From Paenibacillaceae bacterium (GTDB taxonomy: Bacteria > Bacillota > Bacilli > Paenibacillales > Paenibacillaceae), in contig CAAFUF010000052.1 in NCBI GenBank assembly GCA_900766135.1, positions 9,371 to 73,370 of the forward strand: 64,000 nt of DNA, in the 5' to 3' direction. The position numbers and the translations under genes were made by a program. The number at the start of each line of letters is the position of its first letter. Position 1 is the stretch's first letter. Of this stretch, positions 1-8,687 are shown piece after piece. Below the pieces are notes generated by a model that was given only the letters and a program-made list of their open reading frames with translations, had not been told where the DNA came from and searched no databases.

Positions 1-324
1 GGCGCGGTGGAGCCGGGCGAAACGCTGCAGATGGCGGCGATCCGCGAAGGGAAGGAGGAGACGGGACTGGATGTTCGGGTATACGGGATCGTGGCCGTCA
101 ATGAATTCGTACATACGGAGAAAGAGGAGCATGTGATATTGCTTACCTTCCGGGCGGAAATTGCCGGAGGCGAGCTGGAGATCACCCGTCCGGACGAGAT
201 TTTAGACATCGCTTGGGTGGAATTGAATCGCGCTGACACGCTCATGCCGTACTACCCGGAAGGGATTAGCTCTATTGTGACCAAAGGTGCGGAGGTCACG
301 TACTTTGACGAGGGCCGGATATGA
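1..324 (+). CDS. Nudix hydrolase, 5'-truncated
   Basis: The reading frame is already open at base 1, so the N-terminus lies outside the window. The visible part starts with a complete Nudix box: G, five residues, E, seven residues, then REGKEETGL. This family hydrolyses nucleoside diphosphates linked to another moiety and binds Mg2+ through the glutamates of the box. About 107 residues remain, consistent with the C-terminal two thirds of a MutT-like protein of about 150 residues. The substrate cannot be told. The gene converges on the exporter on the other strand. Confidence 0.85.
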   Translation, partial: GAVEPGETLQMAAIREGKEETGLDVRVYGIVAVNEFVHTEKEEHVILLTFRAEIAGGELEITRPDEILDIAWVELNRADTLMPYYPEGISSIVTKGAEVTYFDEGRI

Positions 325-361
325 AAAAGCCTACGATGGACTGTATGCAGGTCCACTGTAG
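325..361 (-). terminator. Probable terminator of the minus-strand exporter gene
   Basis: The arms CTAC (331-334) with TGGAC (337-341) pair with GTCCA (351-355) and GTAG (358-361). Read on the minus strand the hairpin is followed by GCTTTTTC. It lies just beyond the stop of the leftward gene at 383 and overlaps the end of the rightward Nudix gene. Confidence 0.5.
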
Positions 362-382
362 CCTCGTCCCGCCGGCCTTAAA

Positions 383-1663
383 TTAGGCATCCAGCGAAGC
401 GGCCTTCCGCCGGCTGAAGCGCAGCTGGATCACGAGAAACAGCACGGTGATCAGCAAAGGGTAGAGCATGGCCCAGCCCGTGAATGGAAATACGGCGGCC
501 GTGGCCGCAAACGAGATCCAGCTGAGGACGACGCCGGCACGGCTGCCTTTCAGGAGCCGGATTCCGGCTGCACAGCCGCCCATGTACGTCAGAATAAAGG
601 TCGCGTTCGGGAACTGGATCAGCGTGCTTAGGGATACGGCCCCGGTTCCGTATAGCAGCATGACCGCGGCAAAGCAGAACATGAGGAACAAGAGCGACCC
701 GGTTGGCGTATGAAACCGCGGGGATAACCCGTTCCACCATTTTGGTGCATTTCCCTCGCGGGACATGGCGTAAGCGACCCGGGCAGCAGCACCGGTATAG
801 GCGATGATCGCAGCCATGCAAATGAACAGCCCGGTAACCCCGGCGACGATGCCCCCCCAGGAACCCAACGGCTGGCTGATAATCCAGACCATGGAGGAGT
901 CCGATCCGCCCTTCAAGTAACTTTGCGTGCCGACCGTGGCTAACGCCGTCAGAAAATATAAGATTCCAACGATAATCGCGGCGGCGGTCACTCCTTTGAT
1001 CGCCGCCTTTTGCGGATCCTTAAACTCCTCGGACATGTGTGATACCGCCTCCCAGCCGATGAAACACCAGAACAGCATGGAAGCTGCTTGACCGACGCTG
1101 AGCCAGCCGTGCGGCATAAACGGGGTGAAATGGACGCTTTCCATCCGCGGCAGAGCGGCCCCGAATGCGAAGATCAGAACGGAGGCGATCGCGATGACGA
1201 CGGCGATCTGGATTTTGCCGGCAAGCTGCATGCCGATCCAGTTCGTCAATAGGCCGGCGGCCAGCATCGCGGCGGCTACGCCCAGCTTGGCCCCTTCGCC
1301 CCAACCGAGCGCGGCGGTCAAATATCCGGCGCCGGTTAATGCGGCGACCGGCGCGCCGATCGGCACCGACATCAGGAAGAACCAGCCGACGAGTGTTCCT
1401 GCCTTCTCCCCATAAGCCAAAGTGACGAAGTGGGACACTCCTCCGGCATTCGGATATTTGGCTGACAGGAGTCCCATCGACAGCGCCATCGGCAAAATCA
1501 GCAACGTCATGAACCCCCACGCGAGCAGGGAGGCCGGCCCGGCCATCTCCGCCGCCAGCCCCGGCACGATCAGGACGCCGGAGCCCAGCACGGCGCCGAT
1601 GTATAATGCGATGGCCTGCGGCAGGCCAATCCCTTTTTGGAGTTTGCTGCTTGTTTCTTTCAT
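383..1663 (-). CDS. APC-family amino-acid exporter, YjeH-like
   Basis: A 426-residue polytopic membrane protein of the APC superfamily. The N-terminus (GIGLPQAIALYIGAVLGSG) and the conserved stretches FWCFIGWEAVSHM and EEFKDP, together with a length near 420, resemble E. coli YjeH, which exports methionine and branched-chain amino acids. About twelve membrane segments are expected. An AGGA site lies nine bases before the ATG. The gene is divergent from a LysR regulator, the usual layout for a LysR-controlled exporter. Assignment to YjeH is by remembered resemblance; the substrate is inferred. Confidence 0.82.
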   Translation of the reverse strand: MKETSSKLQKGIGLPQAIALYIGAVLGSGVLIVPGLAAEMAGPASLLAWGFMTLLILPMALSMGLLSAKYPNAGGVSHFVTLAYGEKAGTLVGWFFLMSVPIGAPVAALTGAGYLTAALGWGEGAKLGVAAAMLAAGLLTNWIGMQLAGKIQIAVVIAIASVLIFAFGAALPRMESVHFTPFMPHGWLSVGQAASMLFWCFIGWEAVSHMSEEFKDPQKAAIKGVTAAAIIVGILYFLTALATVGTQSYLKGGSDSSMVWIISQPLGSWGGIVAGVTGLFICMAAIIAYTGAAARVAYAMSREGNAPKWWNGLSPRFHTPTGSLLFLMFCFAAVMLLYGTGAVSLSTLIQFPNATFILTYMGGCAAGIRLLKGSRAGVVLSWISFAATAAVFPFTGWAMLYPLLITVLFLVIQLRFSRRKAASLDA

Positions 1664-1735
1664 GGAGCGATTCCTGCTTTCATTGTGTTTTTTTCTAGCG
1701 TATCAGATAATAGATCCATAGGAAAAACAGAATTA

Positions 1736-1754
1736 TCGAATTTTATCCATTCGA
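1736..1754. promoter_or_regulatory. Candidate LysR operator between divergent genes
   Basis: TCGAAT, seven bases, ATTCGA is a perfect 6-bp inverted repeat about 25 bases before the LysR start. It has the size and symmetry of a LysR recognition site, in the only shared control region of the regulator and the exporter. Binding is inferred. Confidence 0.4.
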
Positions 1755-1779
1755 ATTTCCGATGGAAGAAGGTGTACTT

Positions 1780-2700
1780 ATGGAGTCCCGTCATTTGTTT
1801 ACGTTTTTGGTGGTGGTCGAGGCTGGCAGCTTCACCCGGGCCGCGCAGCAGCTTGATTATGCGCAGTCCAGTGTGACGGCGCAAATTCAAGCGCTGGAAG
1901 CGGAAATCGGCTTGCCGTTGTTCGATCGAATCGGCAGGAGGATCGTTTTGACCGATGCGGGGCGGCGGCTGCTTCCTTACGCCCAAGAGATCTCCAAGAT
2001 CCACGAGATGGCCAAAAACGCGCTGCACCCGGAAGCCGAAATGGCCGGATCGTTGAAGATCGGCGCACCGGAATCGCTGGCCGCGTTCCGGTTGCCGGAG
2101 GTCATCCGTCAATACAGGCAGCGTTATCCCCAGGTAAAGATCGTGTTAAAGCCGGGTCAATGTTGGGAATTACGGGATTTCGTGCGTTCGGGAGAACTGG
2201 ATGTGGCCTTCTTGCTGCAGCCGGAGGTGGAGGATCGGGATTTGCACATCGAAACGCTCATCCATGAGCCGATGGCTCTGGTTGCTCCGCCCGATCATCC
2301 GTTATGCGGGGAGCCGGAGGTCGTTCCGGCCCAACTGAAGGATCAGACAATCCTGCACACCGAAAGCGGCTGCTCCTATCGTACCTTGTTTGAGCATTAC
2401 TTGAACAGCCACGGCGTTTTTCCCGATCCGAATTTGGAGTTCTGGAGCATCGAAGCGATCAAGCAGTGTGTGATGTCCGGGTTGGGCATATCTTTCCTGC
2501 CGTTGATCACCGTCCGCAGCGAACTTGCGGAAGGCAAACTGGTCAAGCTGGGCTGGAACGACGCATCGCAGCGGGTCGCGACGCAGTTGGCCTTGCACCG
2601 CAAGAAATGGCGTTCTCCCGCGTTGGAGCAATTTGTCTCGATGGTTCAGGAGCAAGCGAAGCGATGGCGTGAAGAAGCCGCTTTTCAGCCCAAAGCATAG
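1780..2700 (+). CDS. LysR-family transcriptional regulator
   Basis: A 306-residue LysR protein. The N-terminal winged helix-turn-helix (about residues 1-60) has the family signature around FTRAAQQLDYAQSSVTAQI, followed by a type-2 periplasmic-binding-like effector domain. I prefer the ATG at 1780 (MESRHLF) to the in-frame ATG at 1762, because a GAAGAAGG site sits seven bases before 1780. It is divergent from the YjeH-like exporter and probably controls it in response to an amino acid. The APC permease that follows on the same strand may be a second target. Confidence 0.92.
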   Translation: MESRHLFTFLVVVEAGSFTRAAQQLDYAQSSVTAQIQALEAEIGLPLFDRIGRRIVLTDAGRRLLPYAQEISKIHEMAKNALHPEAEMAGSLKIGAPESLAAFRLPEVIRQYRQRYPQVKIVLKPGQCWELRDFVRSGELDVAFLLQPEVEDRDLHIETLIHEPMALVAPPDHPLCGEPEVVPAQLKDQTILHTESGCSYRTLFEHYLNSHGVFPDPNLEFWSIEAIKQCVMSGLGISFLPLITVRSELAEGKLVKLGWNDASQRVATQLALHRKKWRSPALEQFVSMVQEQAKRWREEAAFQPKA

Positions 2701-2775
2701 GGTTATGCGACATAATTTCGTTAATTTTCGCCAATACTCCCTATAGTTTACTAAAGGATTAGGGAGGCATGGCTT

Positions 2776-4242
2776 ATGGGCAGCGGCAAGGCGAATGAAA
2801 AAGGGATTTCGACGTTTCATTTAACGATGCTGGCGCTCGGGACGGTCGTCGGCGGTTCGTTTTTTCTCGGCTCGGGCGTGGCAATCAAAGCAGCGGGACC
2901 TAGTATCTTATTTTCATACATCCTGGGTGGTTTGCTGGTCTACGTCATCCTTTATGCCCTATCGGAGATGACCGCAGCCGATCCGGTGCCGGGTTCCTTC
3001 CGCACGTATGCCGAACGGAGCTTTGGCCGCGGCGTCGGATTTATCACCGGCTGGGTGTATTGGGTTGGCTTGATCCTGGCGATGTCCAGCGAATCGATTG
3101 CAGCGTCGACATTTCTGCGGGAGTGGTTTCCGAACTTCCCGGAAATTGCCATGGGCATGCTGATTATTGTGGGGATCACGTTACTTAATTTGCTTGGGGC
3201 CAACTATCTGAGCAAGCTTGAGAGCGGTCTGGCGGCGGTCAAGCTGCTGGCGATCGTCGGTTTTATCGTGATCGGCCTGGCCCTTCTTGCAGGTTGGGTT
3301 CCCGGAACTCCGGCCGCAGGCACGGGTGAACTGCGCGGCGAATCGTGGTTTCCCGGCGGATTCGCGGGGATTGCGGGCAGTATGCTCATCGTGATTTTCA
3401 CCTACGCCGGATTTGAGGTGATCGGCTTGGCCGCTTCCGAGGTCGAGAACCCGAAAAAGACGATTCCCCGGGCCATTAATATGACCTTGATCAGCCTGGT
3501 CGCTCTATATATCGCCGCCATCGCCGTAGTTCTCATGCTGTATCCGACGCAGGGGATGATCGCGGACCAAAGCCCGTTGGTATTGGCCTTGACCCGTTGG
3601 GGGATGGGGTGGGCCGGGACTTTGATCAATATCGTGATGATTACGGCGATTCTGTCCACCATGTTGGCTTCGACGTTTGGCCTTGCCCGGATGCTGCGTT
3701 CGCTGGCGGCGGAAGGCCATGCTCCCGAATGGCTGAAAGACCGGCAGGATATCCCATACAAGGGCATCCTGTTCTCTGGCGCCGCGATGCTGTTCGGCTT
3801 GGCCATGGGTTACCTGCTTCCTCAGCAGGTTTACCTCTTCCTGGTCAGCTGTGGCGGGTTTTCGCTGTTATTCTCCTACTTTATCATCCTGGCCTCCCAT
3901 TATCGCTGGCGGCGTACGACGCCTTGCTCTCCCGAAGCGGCCTGTCAGCTTCCGGGTTATCCGTATACGTCTTGGGCCGGTCTCATCGGCATGATCGGAA
4001 TCCTTGCGAGCATGCCCTTCATTTCCGGGCAGGGGACGGGACTGGTGGTGGGGTTAAGTCTGGTTGCGCTGCTCGCCGGGATTTACTGGGTGAAAGAGAG
4101 ATGGGCCCAAGGAACGGTTCGGTCTAGGCAAGCACGGCTCGCCTCGCCGCTCATGGAGGCGGCGGAGGAGATTACGGGTCGTCGCGAAGGACGGGAAGCG
4201 GCCGGCGAAACGCCGGACTCGGCGGCCAAGAACCCAAAGTAA
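2776..4242 (+). CDS. APC-family amino-acid permease
   Basis: A 488-residue transporter with about twelve membrane segments. The first helix carries the LGTVVGGSFFLGSG motif typical of amino-acid permeases of the AAT/APC type. The C-terminal 50 residues are a charged cytoplasmic tail. AGGGAGG ends eight bases before the ATG. It lies 75 bases after the LysR gene with no terminator recognised between them, so read-through is possible, and it is followed by a good terminator. It probably imports an amino acid; the sequence does not say which. Confidence 0.85.
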   Translation: MGSGKANEKGISTFHLTMLALGTVVGGSFFLGSGVAIKAAGPSILFSYILGGLLVYVILYALSEMTAADPVPGSFRTYAERSFGRGVGFITGWVYWVGLILAMSSESIAASTFLREWFPNFPEIAMGMLIIVGITLLNLLGANYLSKLESGLAAVKLLAIVGFIVIGLALLAGWVPGTPAAGTGELRGESWFPGGFAGIAGSMLIVIFTYAGFEVIGLAASEVENPKKTIPRAINMTLISLVALYIAAIAVVLMLYPTQGMIADQSPLVLALTRWGMGWAGTLINIVMITAILSTMLASTFGLARMLRSLAAEGHAPEWLKDRQDIPYKGILFSGAAMLFGLAMGYLLPQQVYLFLVSCGGFSLLFSYFIILASHYRWRRTTPCSPEAACQLPGYPYTSWAGLIGMIGILASMPFISGQGTGLVVGLSLVALLAGIYWVKERWAQGTVRSRQARLASPLMEAAEEITGRREGREAAGETPDSAAKNPK

Positions 4243-4275
4243 CCCCGGGCTTTAAGTGCCCTTCCTATTTCGAAT

Positions 4276-4311
4276 GACCTGCTCCGGTCCTTGTCGGGGA
4301 AGGTCTTTTTT
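4276..4311 (+). terminator. Rho-independent terminator after the permease
   Basis: GACCT pairs with AGGTC, and inside it CTCCG pairs with CGGGG. The stem is followed directly by TTTTTTT. Confidence 0.85.
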
Positions 4312-4393
4312 ATTGATTTCAGCGTCGTTTCTTTTGTTCCGGACCCCTGCGTAGTAGAATGGGATAAAATGCCGGAAAAGGAGTGGATCAGAA

Positions 4394-6400
4394 GTGGAAG
4401 CGCTTCAGCTTGACGACTTTATCGGGTATCGTTTCCTGTCGGGCGTACAACTCTCGCTGAACGGAAGCTATGCCGCATATGGCGTGAAAATCAGCAATCC
4501 CGAGAAACAAGGTTATCTCTCCGATCTGTGGATCACGTCCATCGGGGACGGCCAAACCCGTCAGTATACGGGAATGGGGGATGTAGGTTCGTTTAGGTGG
4601 CTGGATGATGATACCCTTTTTATTCAGGCGGATCGGGAGCATCCGGACAAGGAGCCGCACCCGCTTGAAGTGCAGACCCATTTCTACACTTTACGCCTTG
4701 ATGGCGGCGAAGCGCTTAAAGCTTTTACTCTTCCGCTCCGGGTAACGGAAATATTGCCGCTGGACGGCAGCCGTTGGGCGGTGCGAGCCACGTATGACAA
4801 CGTCTACCCGACGACCCTAAGGGGGCAAACGGATGCGGAGAAGGACAAGGCTCGAAAAAACTACGATGAAGAGCAGGATTACACCGTGATGGACGAAATT
4901 CCTTTTTGGCAGAACGGTGCGGGGGTCACGAACAAGAAGCGCAGCCGGGTTTATTTGTACGATGCGGCGGACGAAAGCCTGACGCCGGTGAGCGGGCCTT
5001 CTTTTGACGTATCGATCATGAAAGTGAATGAAGCAGGGACGCGGCTCTTGTACATCGGAGTCGATTATTCCGACAAAATGGAGCTGACGGATTCGCTCTG
5101 GATGGTGGACCTCAGCACGGGTCAAGCGCATGAACGGATTCCGGCCGGCATCTATCAGTTTCGTTCGGCCGAGTTTCTGGGGGAGGACATCGTCTTCGCC
5201 GCTTCGGAGCGTCGGAAATTCACGATCAACGAAAACCCGACGTTTTCGCGCATGGATTCGCAGGGGCGTATTATCCGGTTTGCCGATCCGGACTTGTCTT
5301 TAGGCAACACGGTAGGGACGGATTGCCGCTTGGGCGAAGGCCGCTGGTTCATGGTCGAGGAGGACGGCGTCTACTGTCTCGTGACCGACCGGGCCTGTTC
5401 CCGCTTGTGCAAAATCACTTACGACGGCCATACCGAGTTCCTAAGCCAGGCCAAGGGATCCATGGATGTGTTGGCCAAGTGCAAGGAGACGGTGGTGTTC
5501 ATAGGGATGCGGGAGCAATGTTTGCAAGAGTTATATCGTCTGGACTTATCCTCCGGCAAGGAGACGAAACTTACAAATTTCAATGATCAAATCCTGCATG
5601 GAAAATACGTTGCGGTTCCTCAGCCGCTCGGCTTCGTGAACAAGGACGGCGTGGAGATCGACGGCTGGGTACTGTTGCCGAAGGATTATGATGCGGGTCG
5701 AACGTATCCGGCAATCTTGAACATTCACGGCGGACCGAAAACCGTCTACGGAACCGTGTTTTTCCATGAAATGCAGCTATGGGCGAATGAAGGATACTTT
5801 GTGTTATATAGCAACCCGAGGGGCGGGGATGGTCGCGGGGATGATTTTGCCGATATTCGCGGCCGTTACGGCACGATTGATTACGAGGATTTGATGGAAT
5901 TCGCCGATCGGGCTTTGGCGGCTTATCCCGCGATCGACCCGCAGCGGCTGGGCGTTACCGGCGGCAGCTACGGCGGGTTCATGACGAACTGGATCATCGG
6001 GCATACGCCGCGTTTTGCCGCCGCGGTTTCGCAGCGCTCCATCTCCAATTGGATCTCGATGTGCTGTACCACCGATATCGGCTACTATTTCGCCGTGGAT
6101 CAAACCGCTTCGACGCCGTGGGACGGGGTGGAGCGCATGTGGGAACAGTCTCCGCTAAAGTATGCGGACCGCGTGCAAACCCCAACCCTGTTTCTTCATT
6201 CCGACGAAGATTTCCGCTGCTGGCAGGCGGAGGCGCTGCAAATGTTCACCGCATTGAAAATGCATGGCGTGGAGTCGCGGTTATGCCTGTTCAAAGGCGA
6301 AAACCACGAGTTGTCCCGCTCGGGCAAACCGACGCACCGGATTCGCCGGCTAAAGGAGATTTCAGCGTGGTTTAAACGTTATTTGCAGCCGGCGACGTAA
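4394..6400 (+). CDS. S9-family serine peptidase (acylaminoacyl-peptidase-like)
   Basis: A 668-residue cytoplasmic protein without a signal peptide. The first 390 residues have the repeated WxxDDxx and strand pattern of a beta-propeller, and the C-terminus is an alpha/beta-hydrolase. The nucleophile is Ser525 in GGSYGG. The likely partners are Asp606 (HSDED) and His638 (GENHE), in the normal S9 order. The family removes acylated residues or short peptides from peptide N-termini. The start is GTG with AAAGGAG about eleven bases upstream. It stands alone between a terminator and an inverted repeat. Confidence 0.9.
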   Translation: MEALQLDDFIGYRFLSGVQLSLNGSYAAYGVKISNPEKQGYLSDLWITSIGDGQTRQYTGMGDVGSFRWLDDDTLFIQADREHPDKEPHPLEVQTHFYTLRLDGGEALKAFTLPLRVTEILPLDGSRWAVRATYDNVYPTTLRGQTDAEKDKARKNYDEEQDYTVMDEIPFWQNGAGVTNKKRSRVYLYDAADESLTPVSGPSFDVSIMKVNEAGTRLLYIGVDYSDKMELTDSLWMVDLSTGQAHERIPAGIYQFRSAEFLGEDIVFAASERRKFTINENPTFSRMDSQGRIIRFADPDLSLGNTVGTDCRLGEGRWFMVEEDGVYCLVTDRACSRLCKITYDGHTEFLSQAKGSMDVLAKCKETVVFIGMREQCLQELYRLDLSSGKETKLTNFNDQILHGKYVAVPQPLGFVNKDGVEIDGWVLLPKDYDAGRTYPAILNIHGGPKTVYGTVFFHEMQLWANEGYFVLYSNPRGGDGRGDDFADIRGRYGTIDYEDLMEFADRALAAYPAIDPQRLGVTGGSYGGFMTNWIIGHTPRFAAAVSQRSISNWISMCCTTDIGYYFAVDQTASTPWDGVERMWEQSPLKYADRVQTPTLFLHSDEDFRCWQAEALQMFTALKMHGVESRLCLFKGENHELSRSGKPTHRIRRLKEISAWFKRYLQPAT

Positions 6401-6418
6401 CCAGGCACTCTGGACTCT

Positions 6419-6459
6419 TCGGCCGGTTCGGGAGATTGGGCATGGAAGGAACCGGCCGA
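6419..6459. repeat. 11-bp inverted repeat with 19-base loop
   Basis: TCGGCCGGTTC and GAACCGGCCGA pair perfectly just after the peptidase gene. No T-run follows on either strand, so it is not a standard terminator. It may slow transcript decay or end transcription by another route. Confidence 0.6.
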
Positions 6460-6520
6460 TGGTGGTAAAGTAGACGGAGCATGTCTTCAGGATTTTTTAC
6501 CCCAGAAGGAGCCCTTGATC

Positions 6521-7258
6521 ATGGAGTTGTCCGTTCTTATCTTGCTTGGAATCGTCGTCATCTTGGCCGCCGGGTTTACTCAAGGGCTGACGAGCTTTGG
6601 TTTTGCGCTGATCGCGACGCCGATCCTGGGGCAAATCATCCCGCTGCAGCAGACCGTACCCATCGTCGTCATTTTGAGCCTATGCACGAATGGGATTGTA
6701 TTCGCCGGCTGCTACAAACACGCCGATATTCGTAAGATCTGGCTGCTGATTCTCTCCAGCCTGCTGGCGGCTCCGCTTGGGACGTATCTCTTGCTGTTTC
6801 TGAGCGGGGATGCCTTGAAGCTGGCGACAGGCGCTCTCATTATCATCGTTGCAACGCTCCAGTTGGCGGGCAAATCGTTTCCGGTCAAACGGGACAAGCT
6901 CGCGTACCTGCCGGTTGGCGCGTTAAGCGGGCTGCTGAACGGAAGCATCTCGATGAGCGGGCCGCCGGTTGCCTTGTTCCTGTCGAACCAGGGCGTAGGC
7001 AAGGAGACGTTTCGAGCGAATATTTCGGTGTACGGAATCTTCCTCAACATCGTGACGATCTTGACCTACCTTTACGGCGGGTTGTTAACCCGGGAGACGC
7101 TCCACTATACGGCATGGTTCGTTCCGAGCATGCTGATCGGCGTGTTCGTAGGAATCTATGCGCTTAAGAAGCTCGACGAGCATCGATTTAAGCGAATCGC
7201 CCTGTGGCTGATCCTCGCGTCCGGACTCTGGACGATTATCGGCGTCGTGACGGGGTAA
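6521..7258 (+). CDS. Sulfite exporter TauE/SafE family membrane protein
   Basis: A 245-residue membrane protein with about eight hydrophobic segments. The early GFTQGLTSFGFALI and the central GLLNGSISMSGPPVALFL are the duplicated half-motifs of TauE/SafE (DUF81) transporters, which export sulfite, sulfoacetate or related organic anions. I start at the ATG at 6521, nine bases after AGAAGGAG; an in-frame TTG at 6515 would be too close. No sulfur genes are nearby, so the substrate is open. Confidence 0.88.
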   Translation: MELSVLILLGIVVILAAGFTQGLTSFGFALIATPILGQIIPLQQTVPIVVILSLCTNGIVFAGCYKHADIRKIWLLILSSLLAAPLGTYLLLFLSGDALKLATGALIIIVATLQLAGKSFPVKRDKLAYLPVGALSGLLNGSISMSGPPVALFLSNQGVGKETFRANISVYGIFLNIVTILTYLYGGLLTRETLHYTAWFVPSMLIGVFVGIYALKKLDEHRFKRIALWLILASGLWTIIGVVTG

Positions 7259-7356
7259 GCCGGCCGGGATTCGACCGAACGTTTCTGCGTCGCAAGGGTT
7301 TATACGATGTTTCATACATAAAGTAGTTAGTAATATTCGCTGTAAGGGGGATTGGC

Positions 7357-7407
7357 GTGATAAGGATCGAGCAGGCGGTTGAAAGGGATATTGAAGGTAT
7401 CGCCTAA
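7357..7407 (+). pseudogene. Possible N-terminal remnant of a GNAT acetyltransferase
   Basis: After a GGGGG site a GTG opens a 16-codon frame reading VIRIEQAVERDIEGIA and then TAA. It resembles the first strand and helix of GNAT proteins; the GNAT at 19662 in this window has IRPARLNDIEGI in the same position. Nothing recognisable follows, so it may be a decayed gene start or chance. Confidence 0.35.
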
Positions 7408-7483
7408 AGAAATCCGGATCGGAAACGAGACCATGAGAGAAATCGCTATCGGTTGGAGTTTTGTTCGTTAGGAGGTTTGATGG

Positions 7484-8005
7484 ATGGACAACATCAGCGT
7501 TACATCCCTGGTTTGGTTGTTTCTTGTGGCGTTCGTTATCCATGACATGGAGGAGATTATCTGGGTGGGGCCTTGGGCGAAGCGGAATCGGCATAAGGTT
7601 GCGGTTGCGGTCCCGCCGCGCATGAAGCGCTCGTTAATGCAGATGCTTAACATCACCAGCGGTCAATTTGCCGTGGCCGTGCTGTTAGAATTTATCGTCT
7701 TTGTTCCGTTTACGCTGATGGCGGCGGAGCAGGGAAGGTTCTTTATCTTTCTATCGTTTAACACGTTATTCTTCTTGCATGTGTTTACCCACGCGGCCCA
7801 GTCGTTGTATCTGAAAATGTACACGCCGGGCGTCGTCACCGCCGTCCTGATTGTACTTCCTTATTCGCTTTTGCTGTTTTACCGGGTACTCTCGGAGAAA
7901 TTGGTTACCTGGGGAGAAATCCTGCTGAGCATTCCGGTTGGGCTGCTTGTCGTGCCGCTGGTGCTGGTCGGCCACGAACTGGGCAAACGTTGGGTGAAAT
8001 CTTAG
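7484..8005 (+). CDS. HXXEE domain-containing membrane protein
   Basis: A 173-residue integral membrane protein with about four hydrophobic segments. The motif HDMEE in the first segment is the HXXEE signature of the family. Later histidines in LHVFTHA and VGHELG match its other conserved positions and suggest metal or proton handling inside the membrane. The biochemical role of the family is not established. AGGAGG lies seven bases before the ATG, and a short terminator follows. Confidence 0.85.
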   Translation: MDNISVTSLVWLFLVAFVIHDMEEIIWVGPWAKRNRHKVAVAVPPRMKRSLMQMLNITSGQFAVAVLLEFIVFVPFTLMAAEQGRFFIFLSFNTLFFLHVFTHAAQSLYLKMYTPGVVTAVLIVLPYSLLLFYRVLSEKLVTWGEILLSIPVGLLVVPLVLVGHELGKRWVKS

Positions 8006-8052
8006 TGGCAATTGACTTAGAGAACTTCTTGCATACCTGTAAACTTCCCCCT

Positions 8053-8074
8053 CCGCCGTATAGGCGGTTTTTTT
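8053..8074 (+). terminator. Terminator after the HXXEE gene
   Basis: CCGCC, GTATA loop, GGCGG and then TTTTTTT. The stem is short but GC-only. Confidence 0.75.
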
Positions 8075-8101
8075 GTGATGCATGCGCTCCTAGCGCAAAA
8101 G

Positions 8102-8299
8102 GATGGATTATTGCAGAAATGCAGTTATTCGGCCGAGATGAAAGGTTTGGAATGGAATAGATGCAAATGTGCAGTTATTCCGCGGCAAATCTAGCGGTTT
8201 GGACGGGATGGTCGAAAATAACTGCAGAATCGCATCTATTTCTTGATCTGAGACCAAAACAGGGGAAAATAGATGTAGTATTGCCGTTATTTGAAGCGC
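8102..8299. repeat. Four copies of a ~30-bp intergenic repeat
   Basis: Units near 8102-8135, 8156-8186, 8212-8242 (inverted) and 8266-8299 share the pattern ATAGATG, about seven variable bases, TGC(A/C)GTTATT followed by C/G-rich bases. Three run in the plus direction and one in the minus direction. The spacing (about 25-55 bases) is irregular and the copies differ, so this is not a CRISPR array. It looks like a REP/BIME-type repeat. The 682 bases from 8006 to 8687 contain no credible gene. Confidence 0.7.
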
Positions 8300-8400
8300 A
8301 AGCCGGAAATCCAGCACGGGCGCTTACGAAAAAGGGAAAGGAAAGGACACTCGCAGTAGAACCGAAGGGGGATGGGGTGGAAAGTTTACGGCCCGCCTTC

Positions 8401-8447
8401 AGAGTCAGGTTCTAACCATATAGCAAGTTCAATTAGAACCTGACTCT
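8401..8447. repeat. Perfect 15-bp inverted repeat
   Basis: AGAGTCAGGTTCTAA and its exact complement TTAGAACCTGACTCT are separated by 17 bases. There is no T-run after it and no open frame inside. It could be a remnant of a small mobile element or a strong RNA hairpin. Confidence 0.75.
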
Positions 8448-8515
8448 ATCTGCGGGTGGAACCCCCTACTCCTCCCTCCCCGTGCGTCCGACGTATGGGT
8501 TTTCACAACAAAGGA

Positions 8516-8540
8516 CCTCGCCAGTAGCGAGGTTTTTCTT
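8516..8540 (+). terminator. Terminator-like hairpin in gene-free interval
   Basis: CCTCGC, CAGTA loop, GCGAGG, then TTTTTCTT. There is no open frame directly upstream. It either ends a short untranslated transcript or is left over from a lost gene. Confidence 0.6.
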
Positions 8541-8557
8541 GTTGCCTGCAAAGGCAA

Positions 8558-8572
8558 TGAAACTAGTTTACA
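8558..8572. promoter_or_regulatory. Candidate LacI-type operator 1
   Basis: TGAAACTAGTTTACA contains the perfect palindrome AAACTAGTTT (8560-8569), 119 bases before the LacI start. The same core recurs at 8647. Confidence 0.55.
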
Positions 8573-8644
8573 CAAAAAGGGACTCCGCGTAACCTTTCTT
8601 ACCAAAATAACGCAAAACTAAACATTGGGGAAATATCCCAATGA

Positions 8645-8660
8645 CAAAACTAGTTTAACA
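8645..8660. promoter_or_regulatory. Candidate LacI-type operator 2
   Basis: CAAAACTAGTTTAACA repeats the palindromic core AAACTAGTTT, 87 bases after the first copy and about 30 before the LacI start. Two identical palindromes about eight helical turns apart suggest autoregulation by DNA looping; this is inferred. Confidence 0.55.
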
Positions 8661-8687
8661 TTTGGAATGGAAGTGGAGGAACAAGCA

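Noticed and set aside
8102..8299. CRISPR array
   Set aside because: Units are imperfect, unevenly spaced and one is inverted; no cas gene is present.
8161..8415. Open frame of 84 codons across the repeat cluster
   Set aside because: No ribosome site, made mostly of repeat sequence, no resemblance to any protein.
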